Positions 1-12,700 of a stretch of 64,000 bases of DNA are shown here, one piece after another; the first letter of the stretch is position 1; each line of letters starts with the position of its first letter. The translations under genes and the position numbers were made by a program. Origin of the DNA: Phylloscopus collybita (lineage: Eukaryota; Chordata; Aves; Passeriformes; Phylloscopidae). Location: NCBI GenBank assembly GCA_027886175.1, contig JAJNNQ010000004.1:16783501-16847500 (forward strand), written 5' to 3'. A model generated the notes under the pieces. The model ran no database searches. It was given only the letters and a program-made list of their open reading frames with translations, and was not told the origin of the DNA.

Positions 1-2295
1 CTTTGAGCCCCCATATTCTTCCTGCATGATGCACAGTCTTTCACAGCTTTCTCATCCCATGGAGCAATGCCCAGGAACTGATGTTATGCTGTTGTAATCA
101 GAGAGGTGCAAGGGGCAGGATGGATATTGCCGAGAATCCCTCACACTTAATGATTTCCTGTCCAGCTGCATCATCTTTCACCCTCTCCCTTGTGCCTGGC
201 CTTCAGATACCCAAAGGTTTGTTGTTTCTTTCACTTACAGCCTGTGGCAGTAAGTGCTGTCCCTGTTTTTCTGAAGCAGCTGTGTTGGCAGAGGCTGGTG
301 ACTCCTCCTGTCCGTGACCCGTGGCTCAGGGGTCACAGATGCCACTCTGGAGCTCCAGGGGACCCTCCCACCTCCTGGTGCTGCTCAGGTGGCTGATTCC
401 AGGTGAGGGAAGGTGTATTTGAAGGCAGGAAATGAGGAGGAAGAGCAGCACCAGAGGCAGCAGGGGATGTATAAGAAGAGAAAAAATGTATTTTGGGGAA
501 GATTTAGTGTCAGGACCAACATGTAAGACAGCAGCAGGATGTGCCTTTGACTCCTGAAGCAATTCCCAAGAAATGTGTCTCACTTAGTCTGGGTGAGGGC
601 TCTCCCCTCTGCTGGAATGTTGCAGGTTTTCCCTTCTGACCCAGCTGAACCCAGGTGTTCAGAGCAAGCCAGCACCTCTGACTGAGACGTCTCCAGTCTG
701 AAATCAGCTGACACTTGATTTCATATCAAACCCTTCAAAGGAAATTTTTACTGCGGTTTTAATACATTGGGGCTTTTAACTCCAGCAGGAGTTTTGTCTG
801 ATTATTTCTGTGAATCAAACCGTGCTTCTGAAATCTTTTCATTTTCTTTCTGAGGGAAAGCTATTTTAAAGTCAGAGCAGGATAAAAATTAAAGCGTGAG
901 CACTATCTGACTTGGATTGTAAGTCCTTTGTAAGATATTCAGAGTGAAACCAGTCCAGCTGCACAACATCACTCCCTGTTAATGCAATCAATACACTTCT
1001 CCTGTAGTGCTGTTAGAGGCACATTTCTCTGGTTCTGGCCAGGGAATTTTGAAATATTGTTTGCATAAGTTTGCCCATTTCTCACTGGGTTTATTTGACA
1101 ATTATTTCAGTCATCTCAAAATCAGATTTTCAAATAAAGCAGCTTTTTCCCTCTGTGATTGCTATGAAAATTACACACGGAGAATCAAAGCTTTCAGAGG
1201 TCATCTTACTTTCATCTCTTGCTTTTGATGAGGTCCTAGCACGTCAAAAATCCCCACTCAGAGACACCTGTCTCTGCTTAAACATTTAAAATACCAGGAG
1301 ACCCTCCTTCATGGTACAGAAGGAGTGCAACCAGAATCCTTCCAGCCCAGCACTCAGTGAAGCTTGGGATGAGGACCTGAATCATGTCAGAAGTGGGGAT
1401 GCTTGGCTGGAGCCCTGTCTCTCTGTGGGCACCACTGCTGGGACTGAGCAGAGCCTGAGCGTGTCAGGGCTGGATTGAAACTGGACAGAAAGGTCCTATA
1501 GGAGCATATTTTCCAGAGCAAAAACCCTCAGCTGAGAGGATTCCGTGCTGGGTTGCCAGCAGCCAGAGGTTACCAACCCTCTAAAGGCTTTCTGTAGCTG
1601 GGGGCATTAAATAATTCAATAGTCTTTCCATCCAGCCTCATGGAAAAATTGTCATGTGCTAAAAAATTCTCCAGACCACCACCAGCAACTGGAATGATGA
1701 CAGAAACCCAGGCTGAGCACTAACACTATGCTATGGCAAAGATGAATAAAAGAATTGCACAGAGCAGAAGCCCCCCTGGCAGAATGACATTTAAATGTGT
1801 TTCCCTCCTACAATTTAAAATGCAAGAAGTGAGGAGATGCAAGAAGGCACTCACGTGAGGTTCAAAGTGCCTTCTCATGTAAAGGATCAATAGATCCAGC
1901 ACCGTATTTAGTGTCATACTAAATGCTGGACCAGGCAATTATTTTGATTCATCACGGTGGTAACTGAAGCATCAAAGTGTGACAGGAAATTCTTGTATTT
2001 TCTTGCTTCTTATGTAACTGAAAAATTTCATCTTTACAGGCAGTTGTGTTATAGATGGATATTCTGCTCTTGACAGGTATGGCAAATGGTTTGTTAATTC
2101 AGTGTTAGCTTTACAGGTTTTTGGTGTTTTGCCAGTCCCTGACCCAGGGGTTTCTGTGCCATGGGGACCCTTCCAGCAGCACCCGTGGCTTTTGGGACAC
2201 CTGACTGGGGCATGAGGGGGTAAATGCTCTTGCTGGCATCACAGGGAAAACTCCTGCTGGCTCAAAAGAACCTGTTCTGGAGCTGGATCCATCTT
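1..2295. other. non-coding host DNA, nothing recognised
   Basis: No exon, RNA gene or repeat family could be recognised on either strand. The open frames here are short, overlap each other on both strands and show no domain or compositional sign of coding. Composition is ordinary bird intergenic or intronic sequence. Confidence 0.6.
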
Positions 2296-2360
2296 ACTTC
2301 AAAAGATCAGCTTTTGAAGTTGATTTAGACCTTCATCAAGTAAAAGATGAAGGTCTAAAT
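2296..2360. repeat. two adjacent perfect inverted repeats (hairpins)
   Basis: Two hairpins lie back to back. The first has 10-bp perfect arms (2296-2305 ACTTCAAAAG and 2311-2320) around a 5-nt loop. The second has 15-bp perfect arms (2323-2337 ATTTAGACCTTCATC and 2346-2360) around an 8-nt loop, with only two bases between the hairpins. There are no flanking target duplications that I can see and no transposase. The origin could be a foldback element remnant or template switching; no function is claimed. Confidence 0.8.
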
Positions 2361-5300
2361 TTACTCTGGCTAACAACTTAGATAACCAATATATTACATG
2401 TGCTCAGCCACTTTGCTTCAGAGGCTTTAATAGTCCTCTGCTCACTAACAGCAACAGCCAGTCCCACGTAAAACCTGCAAGGAAAGCTCGTGCACTTTCT
2501 TCCTTGTTATGTAAGTAAAAGCAGCAGATGCTTGTGCCATCCTTTGCCACTCCATGGGAGAGCTGAGGTACCAGGGATCTGTGACCTGAGCCTGCAGCAG
2601 CTGTCCCACCTCAGAGAGTAGCCAGTCCTGCTCCTTCCAGCTGAGACAAACCAGGTTTGGTCCCGACACTGATGCTATCCTGAATACAGAGTGACAGCCA
2701 AGACCTGTTGTCAGGAGTTTGCAGCCCTTTTCAGCCACAGAAGGGGGTGTGGAAGGCAACAAAGTGAGATGTGAGGGAGCTGCTGACTCAGCAGTGGAGC
2801 AGTGTGGGATGTTCTGGGCAACTTGTGAAGAGCCCAAGGAATTCTGTTCTTTCCCAGGTCCTTATGGTCTCAGATGCCTACAGAAGTGTGGGCTTGGGAG
2901 TGGAAAAGGTGTCAGAAGTGAGAAGGGAGCAGCTCAGCTTCTGTGTGGGAAGGGCACAAACAGCCCCTGAAAGCACAGCAGCCCTTTGAATATCTGCTGG
3001 AAGCTTTTCAGGAAAATTGTTGCAGCCAGGAACAGAGGCCTTTGAATCTGAGGACATGATGCTGTTTGGAGCTCTGAGGTTGCCTCCTTCAGCTGCCCTG
3101 TGCCTCTGGAACAAGCTGTTGGCTTTACCAGCTGTGTGTGTCCTGCACGTTGCAGGGCGAGTGCTCCCACCAGCTCTGGAGCATTTCTCTCCTTGCAGAT
3201 CCTCATTATTCAGCATGATCTAAGCAGGCTATGATAAACATTCTTCCCTTCCCTCTGCTGTAATGGGGTGGATGGAAAGCCTTGTCCTGACAGTCCTGGA
3301 GTGTGAAACTGATAAAACCCCCAGGTGTCACCTTGCTGTTCTCCTGAACTGCTGCAGGAGCCACAGCTGCTCAAAGAATGGAAACATACCATATTTGTAT
3401 ATTATTTCTTTTGAAGTAACTGAAATTCCACTTAAAAATGCTGCAAAGTTCTTTAGGTAACTGCCAACTCTTAGATTCATTTATGCATTTTGGTTGACAA
3501 AAGCACCTTTCAAAGAGCTGTGTGTTGATGTGTAGCCAGAGGTGCCTCTGCAGGCTGCTTGTTGCCTGTTCTTAGCAATATTTCTGCCTGAAATCCTTGT
3601 GCAGTCTCAGGCTGCAGTGTCACTTCAAGTGGGGTTTCAAAGACCAGCAACAGGACTGATCTGACCTGCAGGGCATGGCATATGCGGAGCTGGAATCTGA
3701 ATCACTGGAAGTAACAGTGGAAAGCTCAGAATTTGCATCAGATATAATGCATTATGAGTGAGATTTATAACAGGATTACAGAAAGCAGTTAGTTAAAGCT
3801 ACTGGCAGTAAACAGGGATTAAAATATTTATCTAGCTGTAAAAGTATGAATAATTCTGGAGTAATTCATGTTGTTATGTAAAGAGGCTGTGTACTTTATA
3901 CTGACAACAAATAGCACTCCTAATATCACTAATATTTTACTATGTCCATGCACCAAAATCCTTCCATGCCTTTCACTTTCAACCCAAATCCTCCTGTATT
4001 TAATTAGTGCATAATATGGAATTTCCTCAGGCTCCAGACATGCTCACAGGGGGTAGATCACGTGACAATGCAGATATCTGCCTTTCTGCCTCCCTGGGAC
4101 ATCAGTTCCTTCCCTCTCCTTGCTCTGGGAGGGTGTGTGATCCCAGTTACACAGCAGCTGGCTGCTAGCATCTCCTGCATTTTCAGATTGCTCATTCAAC
4201 AGTTGCATTTCTTCTAATTTAGCTCTGTGTGATCAGTGTTATTTTACAGGAAGGTCTGGTCTTTCTTGAAGGAAGTGGTTGAGGTTTTAGACTTCCACAA
4301 GTCCTGTCTAATATTTGAAACTTTTTACATAGAAGAAGAATTCTTTCTGACCCAGACCCTACCTGCTGCAGTATCCCACCAGTTCAGCTGCTCTGACAGA
4401 TAATCTGTAAACAATTAGTAAACATAAAGCAAACACTGCCTCAACAAAAATATATTGGTGGCCTAAGCAGCACCAGAGGTTTCACTTTCTGCTTTTTCCA
4501 TCACCTCCTTGCCAGAACAGCTTTCAGAATGATGCACACCTACAGTCATGCTTCCAGGTGTGCTGTGACATTTCATGCTGGACAAGTTGCAAGTTCCCCT
4601 GTTGCTGTAGTTCTGTAAAACTGTGCTTAAGCCTGGACTGATAAAACCATCTGTTGGGAAAACATCAATTTCATCTGGAGGATCTGTGCATCCTCTGAAG
4701 GCTAAAGCACAGACCCTGGGGCCAGGTTTTTCCTGAGTCAGCCTCACAGATTCCAATTGCCACCAGGACTCTCAAACATCCTGTTCTTAATCCTCTGGGT
4801 GAGAAAAATATTGTTCATTCCCTGTTTAGGCCTAAGGAAGGAAAGCTCAGTGGTTTGCTGCTTTCTGCTTTTACTCTCCAGTCAGCTTAAATTTTTAAAA
4901 TACTCAGCAGAGAGGATTAAGCAGCACAGCTGGCCCTGATGCTGTGTCTTGCTGAATTCCCCAGGTAATCGGTCATGCTGCACACTGAGTGTCTCCCAAC
5001 AGCTGCTGACTTCCTAAGCTGTCCTCTGCTGACAGCAATAAATTCAGCTCGTGGTGTGGTCCAGGAGAGGGGCATCAATGATGGTCTTTGGGTGGCCAGT
5101 TCTTTCCCTCCTGGTCAGACCACCCCTGTACTCTGTGAGCTTTGTTGCTTTATTTCTCTGCAACAGATTGCTCTCACTACGCTGCATCAACACAAATTAC
5201 TTAGTCAGTTTTGGATTTGAACTCTATGCATCACTTATGAGTCTTGGGTGAGCTGTGTTTTTGATTTTTGATATGTGCACTGATTCATCCCTTCCTGACA

Positions 5301-8300
5301 TTCTGTGGGGCTGAAGTTTGCTCTTCCTCTCAAATGGTGTATCCCCAAGTGGAGTTTCAGCCTCTGTGAGCCAGCACAGAGCTCATAAAAATGATAATTT
5401 AAAGAATATGAGCAGTGGCAATCAAAGACAGTAAATATGGTATTAAAATAAGGCAAAAATGTGTAGTACTGGAAAACTGGTTCAGCTCACTAGCTAAAAC
5501 TTGTGTAGTAGGACTCATGGGAGGGATCTGTGTGTACAGCAAGGGACAGACAGAGTAGTTGCTAGAGGATTGCCCAAAGGGTAAAGAGGCATGAAACCTC
5601 ATATAAAAAAAATTTTGCTGCAAAAATGGGAAGGAACTCTTTCTGTTGCAAAAGCCTTTCTGCTTCTTTCACATAGGGGGAAAACTATAGGGAGGAAAAA
5701 TGGTGTTTATTGCACAGTTGTTTTGAGGAAAAAAAAAAAAAAAAAAAAAAAAGCTGTTTTTACAAGGTATAGACAGGAAACAGAGCAGAAGTGAGTTGCA
5801 AAACCATGAGGTGTCTTCTCCCCTGGATTCTACTGGGGACATTCTTCAGGGTTTCCCATCTCTAGAATTATTTTTGATCCTTCAAAACCTGTCAGCTTTT
5901 GGTTTTATAAAGGCAGTATTAGAATGCATTCTTTAGTCAAAATATAATGGTTCGTGTGTTCTCAGGGTTCTGTCAGAGCAGCAGCTGGAACAGCTTTCCA
6001 TCAGCCTGGGGGTGTGTTAAACGGTGGAACGCCCTGGCCTGCTCTTTCAGCAGCAGTGGCAGGGAATGTGCCCAAGATTAGTGAGAGTGTCTGCTTGCTC
6101 GAAGACCTGTCTTTGTGAATAATTACAGCGTTGTTCATTGACAGCATAAACCAGCAAAACACTGCCAGCTGTACCTCCTGGGTGTGTTTTTTGAAGAGTT
6201 TAGCTCAAATATGTTCAAAAATGCAGCACAGTAATAGCTGATGGTGGACAAAGGGCCAGCCACAAGTTCCTAAATAACTCCCAGCACCCAATAAAGTCTT
6301 CTCATGTTTGCACTGAAACTTTACCCTGTGTTTTGCTCTTCCAGGCTGCTTGGGAAATGAGCAGCAGTTTCTGAACAGGAATTAACTTTCAATGAAACTT
6401 TTCTGGGTTCTCTCCTTTGCAGTATCAGCTTCACGTAGTCAGAGTGCTTGCTGGTTCACAATGGGTGAATTCAGGGATTTCTGGATACAGGGTTTGAGAG
6501 GACTTTTGTGAAACTGAAATTCAGATTTCCAGAGGATGCTTCTTCACACAGTGTGTGCTTTGCTTGTGGAACCCAATACTACTGCCAGAGCAAGGTGAAA
6601 ACGCCAAATTCAGCAAGATGCAAGGAAAAATCCCAACTTCTCTTCTACGGGGAGTGTGCAGGTGGCTTTCAGACATAAATGAAATTTATAGTGTGGACAT
6701 GCTCTCCAAGATTGCTGCTCCTTTCCTAAGAAACACAGTCCTGGCTGTGGTGACTGACTCAACATAGGGTCAAGGACAAATGCCTCTCCAGACTAATTCA
6801 CTGCCTTTATTCCCTAATTCACTCTTACTTTTTTATGAAAATCAGAATTTCTGATGAAATTCAATCTTAATTTCTTACAAAATGAAGACTGATTTGTCAA
6901 AAGAGTATGGGGTGCTGAAGTTACCGTTCTTCCAAAGCCAATGTGATTCCAGAAGGAGTTCCTACAGAGCACTGGCATACTGCCAATTCCAGTGCAGCCC
7001 TTGGACTAATATCTCACGAACCACCAGGAGACATTACTGTTTTACATCTTTGTTTTATACCTTTGGGAAGCTTGGCCTTGGTGCCTGCCCAGCTCCTCCA
7101 GTGCTGGAAGGAAAATCAGCCCGGCAGTGTGGGGTGCTCCCGCTGTGGGCCAGCACAGGTGACAGATGGACAGCAGGAAGCTGTGAGCTGTTGCCCTGGG
7201 CTGTGCACTGAGCTGCTCCCAGCCCCAGGGGGCTGGGCTGAGCTCTCATGTGCTGCCTTGCCCAGGAGTGGAGCAGCTCCTCCTGCCCTGGGGCCTCCTT
7301 CACAAACCCCTTCACCATGGGTAGAGCCGTGTGAGGAAGATCACCACTTCTGAATGTCTGGGTCTAAAGAGGGAAGGTTTCAGTGCTTTTATAAGTTTGT
7401 TTTGTTTTTCACCCACGGCAGACCTTTAGGTTCTGCACAGTGCTGAGCTCTCTCGTCTCTTCCAGCAAAGGCATAAGGAATGTTGCAGAGGATCAGGGCA
7501 GTCCTACAGATTTCATGCTCAGTGACTGTTTTGGATCAGACTGGAGCACTCTGTGTTTATTCTGGCAAGCTCCTTTTCCACCCAGAGAGAGCTGCTTGGG
7601 GCACTGTGGGGGCAGATCACCACATGTCATTTTTCCTGGAAAGTAGAGCAGAGCATCCCCCATATCATCACATCTGACTCTTAAGGGGGAGTAGTTCCCC
7701 CTAGTGTAAATTCCAGTGTGTATCTAATCATGCTCCAGAAATCCCAAGCCAACATCCAGCTCTTGGGGGAGAGGGAAAACAGGATACTGGGTAGGAGGTA
7801 ACTCCAGCAGAGACAGGGGAGTTGCCTGGGAGAGATGTGGATATCTCAGAGCATGGACATCAACTCTGTAAGAAAGGAGTGCTCCTTCAGTTCCCGCCTG
7901 GACCAAGAGACAAGCCCCCCTCTGTGCCCTGTGAGTTTTCCAGAGGCTCATCAAAACACAGATCTCAGAAATGTCACCTGCTGCCATGCAGGCCCGGCAG
8001 TGACTCAGCAATTAAACACGAGAGGCTGCTCAGCAAGGACAGATTGTTCTGTTTCTGAGTACACTACTTCTTTCTTTTTTTTTTTTTTTTTTAATATCTT
8101 CTAATTATGTTCTCTTTGGTATTGATCCTGTGCTCTTTTAGAAGCCAGATTCATCCTTTGCTCTTAAGAAGCAGAAAAGAAAACATTTGGAGCCTGAGCT
8201 GCCCTGTGGTCCCCCAGCCGTGTCTGCTGGGCTCGTTTGCTGGCTGACAGTTGGTTTGGGACTCCTGATTGCAATTTTTAGAGATGTGATTTTGCAGTGT

Positions 8301-9089
8301 GTCAGAATCTCATATCTATCTCTTTTCCCTGCAAACCACTTGTGGACAGTTACCCAAACAGAAGTTTTACGTTAAATAAAAAAAAATAATTTTTTAAGTG
8401 ATGAGATTCTGTTGCCAATTCTCCTGTCATTTTCCTGTCCTATTTACTGCTTGGACTTGAAAAGCATAACGATTTTTGAAGGCTTTGTTTTTAAACTCTG
8501 CTCTTGCTGTTCCTTTGTGACTGCTTTGACAGACTCCTCTGATCTATATTTCAGTATAGGTTGATGTGAAGCTAATGAGAAGGCAGATGTTTATTTACAG
8601 AAATATGGATTCCATTTGTAAAATTATTTTCTGGGAAGAAGAACATTGCTTTCCAATTACCTTACATGCTAGAAGGGCTTTTTTTATTAATTTCTTTGCA
8701 GCTTGGTCTTTAAACTTTATATTGCTACAGGCATACAAAACTGCCAGTAAACCCAAACCCCACAACTTTATTGATCGCTATAAAACACAAAAAGATTCAA
8801 ATGTTATTTTAAGTCAAGAAATGGATGTACACATCATAAAGTTGTATAAATATCACAACTGATTTACAAATCTGACTAATAAGCGCTAAATAGAAAAAGA
8901 TTAAGTTCTTGAATTTTCAGGCTCTACTTTGAGTTGTCTGATGCCCTATTTACATGAAGAAATGTTTTACTTTGTGTAAAACTGAGAACAACAGGGTTTC
9001 CATCTTGTCTCCCATACAAGCCCCAGTCCTTGTTATGTGTGTCCTGATTAGACTTACTTTTATCACTTCATCTTCTTGTTATTACCCTT
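2361..9089. other. non-coding host DNA with homopolymer runs
   Basis: No supported gene. The stretch holds a run of 24 A at 5729-5752 and a run of 18 T at 8075-8092. The A run has no poly(A) signal and no recognisable retroposed sequence immediately before it, so I treat it as a simple homopolymer rather than a retroposon tail. Nothing else was recognised. Confidence 0.55.
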
Positions 9090-9715
9090 TGTTGCGAATG
9101 AGGCCATGAAACTCTGATGGTATGGGAAATTGGCCAGTCATTTTATTAAAAAACAAAACTGAGTCCCAGGAAGGAGGGGTGTGAGCTAATCTCACCCCTT
9201 TTCAAAAAGCCAGACATAAACCCAACACACAGCACTATCTGAAGCACTTCCCTCCTACTTAGGAAAGTAAGCCCTCTGAGGGCTGTCAGTCCTTCTTTAT
9301 AGTCTCTGTCCCCTCAGGGATTGGTGCGTTTTGGATCCTCGATGTCATTGGTCAATTTACCAGGTGTTCATTGGCAGTTAGCAAGGTTGACTCTCAACCA
9401 ATCATTTATTCCCGCCCTAAGGTGATTGGTTGGCTCTGTCCACCAATGGAGGTTCAGGGTTGTGGGCCTGATGTTATCTGCGAGGGGGGAGCAAAAGATT
9501 TCCCCTTCCTTCTCCTGATACCTTCTCTAGACAGCTTCATTCCTTCAACAACATTACACCTGTAATGGCTCCAAGTTTCAATAGTCACTTAAAACTGTGC
9601 AAACCAACACTTTAGCAACATTATCACAGTAACTGCTTACCCCCCCCTTACAAAGCCATGGGAACCACTTGAAACCATACACAGTTACAGATTGAAATGA
9701 AACTTATAGGGTACA
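9090..9715 (-). mobile_element. solo LTR related to the provirus LTR
   Basis: Read on the minus strand, this 626-bp segment aligns through most of its length with the 652-bp LTR at 37,654. Shared landmarks, in the same order, are an early TGTAACTG block and a GTAATGTTGTT block, a GGCGGGAA stretch, an array of CCAAT boxes, the block GGATCCAAAACG followed by a CCAAT box and CCCTGAGGGGACAGAG, then a TATA box (minus-strand CTATAAAG, 9295-9302), an AATAAA signal (9142-9147) and a terminal ..GCAACA. The minus-strand ends read TGTAC..CAACA. No primer binding site or coding region follows, so it is a solo LTR left by recombination. It is clearly diverged from the provirus LTR. The right end is approximate and no target duplication was resolved. 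Confidence 0.85.
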
Positions 9716-12700
9716 TACTTACACACTCATACTACTTAACAGAAGCTCAACTTTTCGTGTCTGTAACACCCTTGGCGCTATGAAATAATGGTATAAATAC
9801 AGGAGCAGAGCTCCTGGGTGCTGTATGGCCACAGCCCAATGCTCTGCATGAAAGCCTACCTGTCCCAAACCAAGCACAGAAGTCAGCTGTGTTTTAAACT
9901 GTGCCCGAGGGCCCAGCACTGAGCTGGGATACACCGAACCAACTGGTCTTTTGGGATGGGGTGAAATACTCCCCCAGAGGCTGCAGGTGTGGGATGCTCT
10001 CACTGCAGCTTGTGTGGGCGTGAACCAGCTCTGACACTAACCAGGCTAGCAAATACTTCAAGAGGTGAAATTTTCTCAAGAAATGGGCTAAATGCCACAT
10101 GGCAGGTAGCTAAATTAGTTTGGAGTGAGATGTGCATTCCCCAGATTCTCTGCAGTGCAGACACCAGGACAAACTCTCCTGCCCCTGAGGCTGTCCTGCC
10201 CTCTGGCCAGCTGGGGTGTCACTCCTGATGTGAGGCAGGGTAAGTGGCAGATTTTTCCTCACTGGGGCCTGCAGATCATGGGACAGGACTCATCCGTGTG
10301 GGTCACCTGGTGGGAGGTGAGGAGAGGCTCTGCAGGGGTCTGTGCCCCTCCAGTGGTGCTGGCAGAGAGGAGCCCTGGCAGCCTGGGCATGAAGTCCCTA
10401 GTGCTGGCCCCTGCTAGTTCTCCTTCCTTCTAATTCATAGAGCTGATTGACCCCAAACAATGTTTTCAACCTCTTTTAGTGATTCTTCAGTGTTCTAGTG
10501 CCGAGAGTAACTGAAAAAACAAACTCTCTTTTTTTTCCTTATCTGCAGCTCCTTTGTTGTTTCGAGTGTCTCAGCCTCCCTGGTGTTTTTTGTGTTGCTT
10601 TGATGACTGTTTTGCTTTTTCATAAACAGCCAGGGCAGTTGCTGCAGGGAGACCTCCCCTTCCCCAGCAGCAGCAACTGGCTGGAAACCTAGGCCCAGGT
10701 CCCTGAGGGGTGTGGGACAAGCCTGGGAATCCTGCCCGTGCTGACATCCAGCCTGAGAGAAACTTAGAAGTGAATTGGATTGCTGCCTGAAGAAGAGTAC
10801 AGCTGGCTGAGCTGTGCATGCAGCTTCAGGCTGGTCTTACCTGGGAAAAAGGGCTCTCCTCATTTTTCTCTGCAAGGAAGGTGTTTCCTCATCACCCCTT
10901 TGCTAGCTGATGGCTGCTCCTGCTCTAGCTCTGCTGGGTTCAATGAGGTCAGTCCTGTGGAGAAACCTACCCTTATCTTACTGGGCCCAGGCTCATGCAG
11001 AGAGCCTGTTGTGCATTTGCCTAACTGGTTTGTGGAGCAGTAAAATCCCTTGAGGTTTTTATCCCACTGCTGTTTCCTTCCTTTCATCTGAACTTCCAAA
11101 GCTGAGCTCCTCTGTCTCAGTGTATGGCTGCAAAGGTGGGATCCTCTGAGACCCAACCACCCTTTGACCACCAGGGCTGCCTGGGGTGTCAGAGCAAAAC
11201 TACAGCCACATCTCCACATCTGCACTTCTGCAGTTGTCCCCCAAATCCTGGAACCTCCATTGATAAGAGAAGGGGAAAAATCAGTATTCTCAGTAAGCAG
11301 TGTGCCTTCTCAAAGAACTTACTGGCACAGCAGTTGGTGAAACTTGACTGTGTTCCTGTACAAGACTAAAGGAAATATGTTATTTCAATTTTTGACTCAC
11401 TTTGAATGAGTTTTATGCAGTCCCATTACTTTGTCTTCAGGGAACTGGTTCTCAAGACTTCACTTGTTTACTTCTAGATTCAATTTTATCAGGCTTATTC
11501 TCTTTAATGCTTTTGAGGAAAAGCCCTTTTTTCACTCTTGCATATAACATGAAAAACTATTTCCCCCTTTTACTAAGAAAAAAATCACCATCCTCAGTTT
11601 ACTGTGTGACTTTGGTGGGAGAGGAGTACTTTTCGCCAATCAGAACTGGAAATCTGACTTAGAAATACGTGTAAATGTGTGTAAATCAGGATCCAGAGCA
11701 AACCATCTGCAGAGCTGCACAAGTGGAGCAGCAGCTGGTGGATGCAGCCCCTGCAGCTCAGCTCCTGCCTCTGCATTCTGCTCACGGGAGCTGGGCAGGA
11801 GGCCGTGCTGCCAGAGCGGTGCAGCTTGCCAATTGGTCCTGGCAGCCAAATCCCCACAGCCTGTCCAGGAGGGGTAAATGAGAGCAGGGTTTGGCCTGCT
11901 TTCTTTCAGTTAATCTCTCTGTTTAGAGGAGCTCTGTGTTTGTCTGGTTGGCACACTGATGTCCAAGAACTCGGCACTACTTGTGAGGATGTTACCAGTC
12001 TGACAGCAGCCTGGAATAACTGAATGTCATGCAGGGCTGGTGATAGATACGGCAGCACTGCATTCCAGGGGCTGCTGGATTCACGAGCCACTGGAGGATA
12101 TCTCAGCAGTAAAATGATACTTGGTGTGACTAAAGCAAGCAAACGGTCACAACAGGCTTAATCTAAACCCTGCAAGTTGTCCCACGGAAACAAAGGGAAT
12201 CATTAGTGTAGTTATACAAAAATATCCGTACTCTTGAAGGCATAAATATCAATCCAGTGTGAGAATTAATTTATATTCACATTGTGGTATGTTAGTTTAC
12301 CCATGTTAGACGCCCATGCTCAGGGTGTCTTTACCCACCTAAGTCAGTGTGCACTGTGATGTCAATGCAGCAGGTGCTCGTACAGAAACCATCAAAGCCC
12401 CCTCTTCCTCTGTTTTTGTAAAGGAAGCTTTGAGACAGAGAGCAGCTGTGGTATTACCATGATCTTAATTTTGTTTGTTTGTTTATCTATTCTGTTGGAA
12501 CATTTGCCATATTTATGTTATGTCTAAGTTAATCCAGGTTTGGGACCATAACCCTGTGAGGGTGGATGAGGCAGGTCATGGTAAAGTCAGCTGTGTCTTA
12601 TGGGAGATGCTGCATTAGATCTGTCCCTTACAGCCTCTTCCATATTTTCATCTCAGCAATGCTGTTGCTTTAGGCTGTCATAATTTGATTAAACCCTGCT

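Noticed and set aside
5729..5752. Poly-A run as the tail of a processed pseudogene or retroposon
   Set aside because: No AATAAA shortly upstream, no recognisable gene-derived sequence and no flanking target duplication seen.
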